Position numbers and translations under genes: made by a program. Positions 25,327 to 32,796 of a stretch of DNA of 64,000 nt are shown here, in pieces (the stretch's first letter is position 1; every line of letters begins with the position of its first letter). The notes beneath the pieces are model-generated. The model was not told the DNA's origin, did not search any database, and was given only the letters and a program-made list of their open reading frames with translations. Location: positions 2,987,001-3,051,000 of the forward strand of contig NZ_CP029617.1 in the NCBI RefSeq assembly GCF_003945545.1, read 5' to 3'. The DNA comes from Streptomyces sp. WAC 01529 (GTDB lineage Bacteria; Actinomycetota; Actinomycetes; Streptomycetales; Streptomycetaceae).

Positions 25327-27272
25327 CAGACCTGCGCACCGACCCTCGGTGGTACTCCCAGCCCTACCCGCCGGAAGGAGCCGGCGCGGCCGAGGGCATC
25401 CGCAACCAGCTCGGCCGTCCGGAATTGGACCTGCTCACCATCCTCGTACGGGAAGCAGCCCAAAACAGTTGGGACGCCAGGGACCCGCGGCACGACGGGC
25501 CGGTTCGGTTCGGCGTCGACCTGGGCTACGTGGGCCCGGCGCACGCGGATGCCTGGCGTCGGCTGCTCTCCAGCGGGGCGCCGTCGAACGAACACCTCGC
25601 CCTGCGCAAGTTACTTCGTTCGGGGGTCCGGATCATGACAGTCTCCGACCGGGGCACGAATGGCCTCGGCGGCCCCACCCGTGCCCACCAGATCTCCGAG
25701 GGACGTCAGGACTTCATCGCCTTCGTGCGGAACGTGGGGGAGCCCCGGGACACCAAGCTCGGCGGCGGCACCTACGGCTTCGGCAAGGCCATCTTCTATC
25801 TGCTCTCCGGCATCGGCACGGTGCTCGTGCACACTCGCTGCCGCAACGACAGGGGTGAGCTGGAGACCCGCCTGATGGGCTGTGCCCTGTGGCACAGCTA
25901 CCGAGCCGTTGACGCTGCAGGCAACGAGCGGCGCTACACGGGGCGGCACTGGTGGGGGGATGCGTCCGGCGAGGTGATCGATCCGCTGATCGGCTCCAAC
26001 GCCGAGGAGATGGCGCGCCTTCTGGGCCTCGCGCCATTCGGTGTGGAGGAGACCGGCACCAGCATCGTCGTCATCGACCCCCACCTCGACGGTATGGAGC
26101 CAAGAGAAGCAGCCGCCTACCTCGCGGAGACGGTGTCCTGGCATCTGTGGCCCAAGATGCTGGAGCGTGCCGACGGGACGTTGCCCATGCAGTTCTCGGT
26201 CACCTGCGAAGGACGTGATTTTCCCGTCCCGGACCCGAGGACCACGTCACCCCTCAACCTCTTCGTCGACGCCTATCGGCAGCTCTCCACCGACGAGGGC
26301 CGGACGCTGTCGTGCCAGAAGCCCGTCAAAGAGTTGGGCCGCATGGGGCTCGTCCAGCGCCCGGTCATCCCTCTCGAACCCTCCCCCGCAGCGCGCCGGG
26401 CCATGGAGATGGTGCAGATCGAGCGGACCGTGCACCACGTGGCGCTGATGCGTCCCGCGGAACTGGTCGTCACCTACTGGCCCGGACGAGAGACGGGTGC
26501 CGAACTCCTGTCCTACGCGGGAGTGTTCCGTGCCACCGAGGAGATGGACGCCACCTACGCCGAGGCCGAACCGCCCACGCACGACGCATGGAACCACCAT
26601 CGTCTCGAAGGGCACGACCGGACATTCGTGCGCACCACGTTCACCCGCCTCAAGGAAGCGGTCGACGAACTCCTCCAACTGGGCGGCGCCGCCCGAGAGG
26701 GGTCGGCGAACGTGGCCCTGGGGGCCGCGAGCGCCCGTTTCTCACCGCTGGTCGGCGGTGCCTGGGGTACCGGGGGAGCCACGGACTACGGTCGTTCCTC
26801 CTTGGGCCGGGCCTCTGCGGCACCGGACGAGGACGAGGAACTGCCCGGACCGCACCACGGCAGCCGCCGCAAGGGACGGATCTCGAGCACCGTCGACCCC
26901 CCGTCGATGACGGACGCCACTCCCCGAGCGCCTCGCCCCCGCGTGAAGTACGCGGGCGCGACAACGTATGAGGAACGCAACGGCCACTCCGTCCTCGTGC
27001 AGGCGTTCACCCTTCCCGCGCCGGTGCTGCAGCGCGTTCGGGTCGACTTGGCAGTGGCCCTGCCGGGTGCCGGAAACCGCGAGACCGACCCGCCTGCCGG
27101 GGCCGCCATGCCCGGGTTCGTCGGCTGGGAGGATCCGACGGGCACTTTTCATGCCTCGCCCACGTTCGTCATCGAAGGCGGCGACGACGCCGTCTGGCGT
27201 GCCGTCGTCCGCCCGGCGCCGGACACCATCACGGAAATCACCGTGAAAACCCGGGCGGTGACCACCTCGTGA
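25323..27272 (+). CDS. MORC/MutL-like GHKL ATPase
   Basis: 649 residues. GHKL motifs are the N-box REAAQNSWDAR (Glu44, Asn48), G1 VSDRGTNGLGG (Asp109) and G2 GGGTYGFGK (147-155). A transducer-like middle region follows. Then comes an acidic, charged linker (about 500-535) with EDEELPG and a Lys/Arg patch, and a C-terminal beta domain (about 540-649). Such proteins dimerise as DNA clamps on ATP binding. In the MORC-linked restriction class they are predicted to open or topologically manipulate DNA. Confidence 0.9.
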   Translation: MTDLRTDPRWYSQPYPPEGAGAAEGIRNQLGRPELDLLTILVREAAQNSWDARDPRHDGPVRFGVDLGYVGPAHADAWRRLLSSGAPSNEHLALRKLLRSGVRIMTVSDRGTNGLGGPTRAHQISEGRQDFIAFVRNVGEPRDTKLGGGTYGFGKAIFYLLSGIGTVLVHTRCRNDRGELETRLMGCALWHSYRAVDAAGNERRYTGRHWWGDASGEVIDPLIGSNAEEMARLLGLAPFGVEETGTSIVVIDPHLDGMEPREAAAYLAETVSWHLWPKMLERADGTLPMQFSVTCEGRDFPVPDPRTTSPLNLFVDAYRQLSTDEGRTLSCQKPVKELGRMGLVQRPVIPLEPSPAARRAMEMVQIERTVHHVALMRPAELVVTYWPGRETGAELLSYAGVFRATEEMDATYAEAEPPTHDAWNHHRLEGHDRTFVRTTFTRLKEAVDELLQLGGAAREGSANVALGAASARFSPLVGGAWGTGGATDYGRSSLGRASAAPDEDEELPGPHHGSRRKGRISSTVDPPSMTDATPRAPRPRVKYAGATTYEERNGHSVLVQAFTLPAPVLQRVRVDLAVALPGAGNRETDPPAGAAMPGFVGWEDPTGTFHASPTFVIEGGDDAVWRAVVRPAPDTITEITVKTRAVTTS

Positions 27273-28165
27273 GCAGGCTCGCCCTCCCCTACCGCTCGCC
27301 CGTGGCCTCTTGTGTCCGCCCTGAGCCGTGGCAACTCGTCCTCGACGGCGCCACGACGGATCTCCCCGAGTCGCTCGCCTTCTGGGATTACCGCATGGAC
27401 ATCGAGCTGAGCCGCACTGTGCACGTCGATCTGCGGACGGCCCGTGAAGGAGCCGGCCTCGGCGATGACGCGGTGCTCTCCCTCGCGGCGATCTGGACGG
27501 CTTCCGGCTCCAACCTCCGCGGTCCCGTGCAGCGTGTCCCGCTCAGTGGTGACGGCGTGCGCACGGTGAATCTTCGCGCCGTCCTGTCGGGTGCCCAACT
27601 CGGCGGGGTGCTCTCCCTGGAGACAGTGCTCGTCCTTTCCCGTGCGGTCGGTCCTGCCGCCCCCTTCGCCCCGCGCCGGGCCGGGTCACTGCTCTGGGAC
27701 GACACCGCGTCACTACGCCTGCAGGGTGACGCACCGCTCTTCCCGATGACGGTGATCGACTTCGCTCATACCTCGTACAGGGACGATGCCGCCTGGCATC
27801 TGCAGCTCGGTTCGGACCTGAACGGTGCGGCCATGGGCTCCATGCTCCTCATCGTCAACGAGAAGGCCGAGGAGGTGGCCACCGCCTTCGCGCACGCCGC
27901 CAGGCCCGGTCCGGTGGATCGCGTCGTCCTCTCGATGGTCTACTCGGACTGCGCACGGATCATGGTGGAACATGCCTTGCTGAAGGAGGAGTTCGTCGAC
28001 GACGCGGACTTCGCCGAGGAGTCTCTGGGCGCCACCCTGGTCAACCTCTTCCACCGCCTGTTTCCGGGCCGCACCGTCCAGGACCTGCGCCGGCTCCGAC
28101 AGAACTCACCGAGCCTGTTCGCCACCGAGCTCCAGGCCGCGACCCGCATCCTCAAGGAGGCGTGA
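27269..28165 (+). CDS. Unrecognised component of the defence cassette
   Basis: 298 residues, GTG start overlapping the MORC stop by 4 bp. I recognise no family. The first about 150 residues are beta-rich (PWQLVLDG; VHVDLRTARE; VNLRAVLSG; LETVLVLSRAVG). The second half is mixed and then helical (FAEESLGATLVNLFHRLFPGRTVQDLRRLRQNS). There is no nuclease, ATPase or methylase motif. Strict coupling suggests a stoichiometric structural or DNA-recognition subunit, partner to the MORC ATPase. Confidence 0.85.
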   Translation: MSRLALPYRSPVASCVRPEPWQLVLDGATTDLPESLAFWDYRMDIELSRTVHVDLRTAREGAGLGDDAVLSLAAIWTASGSNLRGPVQRVPLSGDGVRTVNLRAVLSGAQLGGVLSLETVLVLSRAVGPAAPFAPRRAGSLLWDDTASLRLQGDAPLFPMTVIDFAHTSYRDDAAWHLQLGSDLNGAAMGSMLLIVNEKAEEVATAFAHAARPGPVDRVVLSMVYSDCARIMVEHALLKEEFVDDADFAEESLGATLVNLFHRLFPGRTVQDLRRLRQNSPSLFATELQAATRILKEA

Positions 28166-28168
28166 TCC

Positions 28169-30028
28169 ATGGCTCTCCTGTATCCACGTCTCCTCGCCGG
28201 CCAGGCCAAGCCGCTCCACCGGCAGTACCGGGAAATGTCGCCCCGCGACCTGGCCGCACAAGTCGCGTATCGCCACGAGTCGGCGGTCTACGTCGCCACC
28301 GGAGGCGACCGGGTCTCGGAGTCACAGCTACGTGCTCTTCGAGCCCGTGTCCTGCGGACCGCCGAGAACGCGGGCTTTCCGCACGTGTCATCCCGTACGG
28401 CTCGGGCACGCTTCGACCTCGACCTGGCCGCACTTCTGCACGCGGAGATGGACCTGATGCCGGCCGAGGCGGCGTCCGGTGACATCTGGGCCTTCCTCGC
28501 ACTGGTGTTGCTCCCGGACGTCGCCCACTGGCGCTACCCGCGCCCACCCGGCGACCGAGTCGTGGCCAGTGACCTCACCCGGCACGTCTTCGGACGTCTG
28601 TGGTGGCGCGCTCACCTGGTCCGCGACCCGGCTGCCACTGAGCCGTATGCGGCACTCGCCATTCTCGGGGAGGCCGCGTTCGACGGGATCTACGCACGCC
28701 GCAAGTCCCTTGGCGGCAGCCCTCATCTGGTGCGCAACATTCTGCACGCCTGGTCGGCCGTCGACCTGCACGGCCTGCCCGAGCGGGACGTCCTGCGCGA
28801 CTTCCTCAAGCGGCTCCTCCGACTGGCCCCCTTCGTCATCTTCGAGGCCTTGGAGGATGTCGAACTGCAGGCAGAACTGCGCGCCGCCGCCGAGGAGTCC
28901 GTGGCCGCCCTGCGGCCCGACGACACGCGACCGAAGAGTGCGGAGCCCGTGCCCGCGGTCAAGCCGGCGACCCAGCCCTCAAAGCCGGGGTCGATCTCCA
29001 TGGCGGGGCGGACTGCCGTCTCCGCATCCCTGTCGCCCACGCCTCGCCTCTCCTCGCTGGAACTGTGCGCGGGGGCCGGGGGCCTCGCGCTCGGCCTCGA
29101 GTACGCCGGCTTCGCTCCCGCCCTGTTGATCGACAACCGCCCAGTCGCGCTGGACACCCTTCGCCTCAACCGGCCCGACTGGCGCCTCAGTGGGGAGGAT
29201 CTGTGCGTCCTCGAACCGAGTTCACTGGCCCAGGACCCGGCCCTGCGCGAACTCGACCTGATCTCCGGTGGTCTGCCGCGCCTGAAGGCGTCGGCGGCCG
29301 TCGCCCGGGAACGCGGCAATGATCACGAGTTGGCGGTGTTCCATGCGACCCTCGACCTCACCCGGGCCCTCCGTCCCCGCGCCCTTCTGATCGAGAACGT
29401 GCCGGATCTGGCCACGAACAAGACGTACGCACCTCTCCGAGAGCACGTGCGGCAGGAGATGGCCGCCATCGGCTACTCCACCTCCTGGTTCGTCCTCAAT
29501 GCCGCTCACCACGGTGTGCCGCAGGACCGGAAGCAGGGCGTCCTTGTCGCCTTCGCGAGCCCCGAGGCCGCCGAGGCCTTCAGGATCCCCCCGCCTCACC
29601 CCGGCCCCCCGGTCTCCGTCGGTCAGGCGCTCGGCCCTTCCATGGCCGCCCGTGGCTGGCCCCGCGCCGCCGAGTGGGCGGCACAGGCCAAGGATGTCGC
29701 TCCCACTCTCGTCGGCGGCTCCTGGGAACGCGGCGGTGCCGACCTGGGACCGACCGGCTCCAAGCGGGCCTGGGCCCGTATCGGCGTTGACGGCGGCACG
29801 GTCGCGAACGAGGTGCCGGGGCCCGACTTCGCATGGAACCCGGCCATCGGTCGTGACGGCATGATGGCCCTCACCGTCGAACAGGCCGCCATACTTCAAG
29901 GCTTCCCCAAGGACTGGGAATTCGCCGGACGCAAGACCGCCCGCTACCGTCAGGTGGGCCATGCCTCGCCGCCTCCGGTGGGCGAGGCTCTCGGGCGGGC
30001 GATCAGTGCCGCACTGGCGGCGGTATGA
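28169..30028 (+). CDS. Fusion of a DUF6339-like domain to a catalytically degenerate C5-cytosine methyltransferase
   Basis: 619 residues. Residues 1-250 are helical and resemble the DUF6339 proteins that accompany Z1 systems (moderate confidence). A Pro/Lys/Ser linker (about 251-290) follows, then a C5-methyltransferase fold. SAM motif I is LELCAGAGGL (297-306) and motif VI is IENV (408-411). The catalytic motif IV, normally GGxPC, reads GGLPR with Arg371 in place of Cys. Motif VIII is QDRKQ instead of QxRxR, and motif X is QVGHASPPP with His for Asn. The target-recognition-like stretch GGADLGPTGSKRAWA remains. It is probably a non-catalytic DNA-binding or allosteric subunit. Confidence 0.88.
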   Translation: MALLYPRLLAGQAKPLHRQYREMSPRDLAAQVAYRHESAVYVATGGDRVSESQLRALRARVLRTAENAGFPHVSSRTARARFDLDLAALLHAEMDLMPAEAASGDIWAFLALVLLPDVAHWRYPRPPGDRVVASDLTRHVFGRLWWRAHLVRDPAATEPYAALAILGEAAFDGIYARRKSLGGSPHLVRNILHAWSAVDLHGLPERDVLRDFLKRLLRLAPFVIFEALEDVELQAELRAAAEESVAALRPDDTRPKSAEPVPAVKPATQPSKPGSISMAGRTAVSASLSPTPRLSSLELCAGAGGLALGLEYAGFAPALLIDNRPVALDTLRLNRPDWRLSGEDLCVLEPSSLAQDPALRELDLISGGLPRLKASAAVARERGNDHELAVFHATLDLTRALRPRALLIENVPDLATNKTYAPLREHVRQEMAAIGYSTSWFVLNAAHHGVPQDRKQGVLVAFASPEAAEAFRIPPPHPGPPVSVGQALGPSMAARGWPRAAEWAAQAKDVAPTLVGGSWERGGADLGPTGSKRAWARIGVDGGTVANEVPGPDFAWNPAIGRDGMMALTVEQAAILQGFPKDWEFAGRKTARYRQVGHASPPPVGEALGRAISAALAAV

Positions 30029-30065
30029 CGTTTCGCCTTCTCCATCACCTATAAACTCGCTCACC

Positions 30066-31181
30066 ATGACCGCCGCTCTGCCTCACCAGCGTCCACCTGT
30101 GGATTTCCGCATCGTGGACCTATTCGCCGGACCGGGCGGGCTGGACATGGCCGCGACGATCCTTGATCTGCCCTCCGTGGGGATCGAGTGGGACGCGAAC
30201 GCCGTCACGACCCGTGACGCGGCGGGTCTGCACACCGTCCACGGCGATGTGCGCGATTACGGCCCGAAGGACTTCCCCGAGGCGAACGTGCTCGCCGGAG
30301 GCCCGCCCTGCCAGAGCTTCACCGTCGCCGGTGCCGGAGCCGGCCGCCGCGCCCTGGACGACGTCCTGAAGTTCGTGCAGCGGCTCGTCGACCGCGACGC
30401 ACGCCCCGGCATCGACGCCGACCTGGCCAAGATGGACGACGAGCGCACCGGGCTCGTCCTCGAACCCCTGCGCTGGGTGCTGAGCGCCCTCGACGACCCC
30501 GCACTCCGCCCGTACGACGCCATCGTGCTCGAACAGGTCCCCGCCGTCCTCCCGGTCTGGGAGGAGTACGCGAAAGCCCTGGTCAATGAGGGCTACTCGG
30601 TGGACTACGACATACTGCACACCGAGGCCTACGGGGTCCCGCAGACCCGCCGCCGCGCGATCCTCGTCGCCCGTCGTGACGGACGACAGGCCGCGCTTCC
30701 CGCGCCCACGCATCACCGTTACCGCAAGGGCGCACCACGGCCCGAGCGAGACCTCGTGCTCGAGAGCTGGGTCGCCATGGAGGATGTCCTCACGGAGCGT
30801 GACAGTCCCTTCCAGGTCGTCTCCAACTACGGGACGGGTGGTGATCCCAAGCTCCGCGGCCGTCGACGCTCCTGCGAACCCTCCGCCACGGTGACCGGCA
30901 AGGTCTCCCGCAATCGCATCGTCACGGACGACCCCATGGAGCGCGATCTCCCCCGGCTCAGTCACAGCGAGGCGGGCCGCCTCCAGACCTTTCCGAAACT
31001 GTTTCCCTGGTCCGGCGGTGACATCGCCCAACAGATCGGCAATGCCGTCCCACCCCGACTCGGCATCCACGTCCTCAGCGCCGCCCTCGGACTGGCGCTC
31101 CCGGGCAAGGACGAGTGGGACGCGCTGGCCGACTGGTGTCCGAAGGCCCATGACGCAGCCGAGGCAGAACCCGCACACTGA
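30066..31181 (+). CDS. dcm: DNA (cytosine-5-)-methyltransferase, intact
   Basis: 371 residues from ATG 30066 (a longer in-frame upstream extension runs into the previous gene). Motif I is IVDLFAGPGGLDMAA, motif IV is LAGGPPCQSFTVAG with the catalytic Cys, motif VI is LEQVP (Asn of ENV replaced by Gln), motif VIII is VPQTRRRAILVAR and motif X is QIGNAVPPRLG. The short recognition region contains SNYGTGGDPKLRG and SATVTGKVSRNR. It should supply the 5mC mark that protects the host. The target site is unknown. Confidence 0.93.
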   Translation: MTAALPHQRPPVDFRIVDLFAGPGGLDMAATILDLPSVGIEWDANAVTTRDAAGLHTVHGDVRDYGPKDFPEANVLAGGPPCQSFTVAGAGAGRRALDDVLKFVQRLVDRDARPGIDADLAKMDDERTGLVLEPLRWVLSALDDPALRPYDAIVLEQVPAVLPVWEEYAKALVNEGYSVDYDILHTEAYGVPQTRRRAILVARRDGRQAALPAPTHHRYRKGAPRPERDLVLESWVAMEDVLTERDSPFQVVSNYGTGGDPKLRGRRRSCEPSATVTGKVSRNRIVTDDPMERDLPRLSHSEAGRLQTFPKLFPWSGGDIAQQIGNAVPPRLGIHVLSAALGLALPGKDEWDALADWCPKAHDAAEAEPAH

Positions 31182-31701
31182 GAACGTGTCCGCCCCACGA
31201 CCGATCCCCTCGTCGCATTCCGTGTCCATGCGCATGCGCAAGCAGCGCTCCCGGGACACCAAGCCGGAGGTGGCCGTCCGCCGGCTGCTCCACTCCGCCG
31301 GTCTCCGCTTCCGGCTGCATCGGCACATCCCCGGAATGAACCGCAGCACGATCGACATCGCCTTCCCCGGACCACACGTCGCCGTCTTCATCGACGGTTG
31401 CTTCTGGCACGGCTGTCCCGAGCACGCCACCTTCCCGAAGGCGAATTCGGCGTTCTGGCGCGAGAAGATCGACAAGAACGCGCTGCGGGACACCAGGACG
31501 ACCGCCCACCTCGAAGCCCTCGGCTGGACCGTCCTGCGCTTCTGGGAACACGAGGCGCCGGAGTACGTGGCTGCACAAGTGGTGGCCGTGCTGCGCCCGT
31601 GGAAGGCACAGGGGGCACTCACCTCGTACCCCCGGATCCGCAGTAGCTCTTCCTCCGCACCGTGCCCCCTCGGGCAAGCGGCAGCTCCGCGGCAGGCATA
31701 A
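31150..31701 (+). CDS. vsr: Very-short-patch-repair (Vsr) endonuclease
   Basis: 183 residues from ATG 31150, overlapping the methyltransferase by 32 bp. The Vsr core is visible: SRDTKPEVAVRRLLHSAGLRFRLH, the catalytic Asp in STIDIAFPG, the zinc/aromatic motif DGCFWHGCPEHATFP, and TVLRFWEHEA. It nicks T:G mismatches created by deamination of 5mC, so it protects against mutation by the adjacent methylase. The C-terminal about 25 residues are low complexity. It closes the cassette. Confidence 0.93.
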   Translation: MTQPRQNPHTENVSAPRPIPSSHSVSMRMRKQRSRDTKPEVAVRRLLHSAGLRFRLHRHIPGMNRSTIDIAFPGPHVAVFIDGCFWHGCPEHATFPKANSAFWREKIDKNALRDTRTTAHLEALGWTVLRFWEHEAPEYVAAQVVAVLRPWKAQGALTSYPRIRSSSSSAPCPLGQAAAPRQA

Positions 31702-31706
31702 GGTCG

Positions 31707-32276
31707 ATGTCCGGCATAACGACAACGCCGGCCGACCAAGCCCCGCGAGGAGAGGAAGAACCCTTGCCCTACGCCCCCGAGGACGAGCAAGACCGCAGGT
31801 ATCTGGAGATGGCCGTCGCCAACTCTCGACGCGCCCTCGAAGACCCCGGCAAGAAGCCCTTCGGGGCCGTTCTCGTTGTGGGCGGGGAAGTCGTGGGGGA
31901 CGGCACCAACGCCGTCGTCGAGCTGAACGACCCCACCGCGCACGCCGAGGTCATGGCTCTGCGGGACGCGGGGCGGCGGCTCGGGCGGTATTCCTTTGGG
32001 AACGCAGTGCTTTACGCGAGCAGCGAGCCCTGCCCCATGTGTCTCGTCGCCTGTTACTGGGCCGGGGTTCCTCGGGTCGTCTACGGCGCCACCAGTCGCG
32101 ACGCCGCTGTCAACGGGCACGAGGATCTGCAGTTCTATCGCGATGTCGCGTTGCCCAACGCCGAGCGGCGGCTGGTGGACGAGGTGCCCGTCGACGGAGC
32201 GCCCCGGTCGGCAGCGGTGGACGTTCTCGCCGCCTGGGCGGCCGCGCAGCCCCAGCCCGTGGAGCCAAAGCTCTGA
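31707..32276 (+). CDS. Cytidine/deoxycytidylate-type nucleoside deaminase
   Basis: 189 residues from ATG 31707. An in-frame TTG at 31764 sits behind a better Shine-Dalgarno (GAGGAGAGGA) and may be the real start. Zinc ligands and catalytic Glu are HAEVMALRD and SSEPCPMCLVACYWAG. The family includes guanine deaminases and TadA relatives; the NGHEDLQFYRDV C-terminal region favours a free base or nucleoside substrate. It follows vsr by 5 bp, but its codon use and conservation suggest a chromosomal gene rather than a cassette part. Confidence 0.86.
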   Translation: MSGITTTPADQAPRGEEEPLPYAPEDEQDRRYLEMAVANSRRALEDPGKKPFGAVLVVGGEVVGDGTNAVVELNDPTAHAEVMALRDAGRRLGRYSFGNAVLYASSEPCPMCLVACYWAGVPRVVYGATSRDAAVNGHEDLQFYRDVALPNAERRLVDEVPVDGAPRSAAVDVLAAWAAAQPQPVEPKL

Positions 32277-32363
32277 TACCCCCGGTCGGCTCAGGGGCCG
32301 GCCCCGCGCGTTAGCCTCGGGGCGAGAGACATCAGGGACGTATCAGCGAAAGGCGGGCAAGGC

Positions 32364-32666
32364 ATGGCGAGGATTCCGGGGGGCGTCGTGGCGGCCAGTG
32401 GGCTCATCGGTGGGTACGGCGTCGCCCGCTTCACCAAGAAGCGGCCCCTCGGTGGGATCGTGCTCGCCGCTGCCGGGGGCGTCGCCGCTCGGCGGTGGCG
32501 GGAGGATGCCGGGGCCAAGGCCGCCGCCGCGCTCAGCGCCGCGTACGTCGCCGGGTTCGCCGGGTCGCATCCGTTGGCCAAGAAGGTCGGCGCCTGGCCC
32601 TCCGTCCTCGGGGCTGCCGGTGCGGTCGCTGCCGCCTCGTGGGCGCTGGCTGACCGGCGGCGCTGA
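32364..32666 (+). CDS. Small Ala/Gly-rich membrane-associated protein
   Basis: 100 residues from ATG 32364. Hydrophobic Ala/Gly segments (VVAASGLIGGYGVARF; GGIVLAAAGGVAARRW; SVLGAAGAVAAASWALA) alternate with basic turns, as in small membrane proteins. No family is recognised. Its 3' end is the first unit of the tandem repeat series that follows it. Confidence 0.6.
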   Translation: MARIPGGVVAASGLIGGYGVARFTKKRPLGGIVLAAAGGVAARRWREDAGAKAAAALSAAYVAGFAGSHPLAKKVGAWPSVLGAAGAVAAASWALADRRR

Positions 32667-32770
32667 GACAGCCCGGCGTGGCCGCCTCATGGGCGCCGAC
32701 TGACCGGCACGGCTACCTCACGGGCACCGGCTGACCGGCACGGGCCCTCATGGGCGCCGACTGGCCAGCG
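32637..32770. repeat. Tandem copies of the 3' end of the preceding gene
   Basis: Four related 24-bp units, CTC(G/A)(T/C)GGGC(G/A)CYGRCTGRCC-type, begin at 32637, 32686, 32717 and 32747. The first lies inside the coding end of the 32364-32666 gene; the others are downstream, 30-49 bp apart. This looks like local duplication or slippage. Confidence 0.75.
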
Positions 32771-32796
32771 GGGCCAACCACAGTCCGGCGACGCCA

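Noticed and set aside
29220..29340. Frameshift or sequencing error as the cause of the missing catalytic Cys
   Set aside because: The reading frame and downstream motifs (ENV, PQDRKQ, QVGHASPPP) are continuous, and the adjoining frames contain stops or lose all motifs; a point change to Arg fits better.
21710..31701. DISARM or BREX assignment
   Set aside because: No drmB (DUF1998), PLD nuclease, pglX/pglZ or brxC signatures; the gene set fits the MORC/Z1 class instead.
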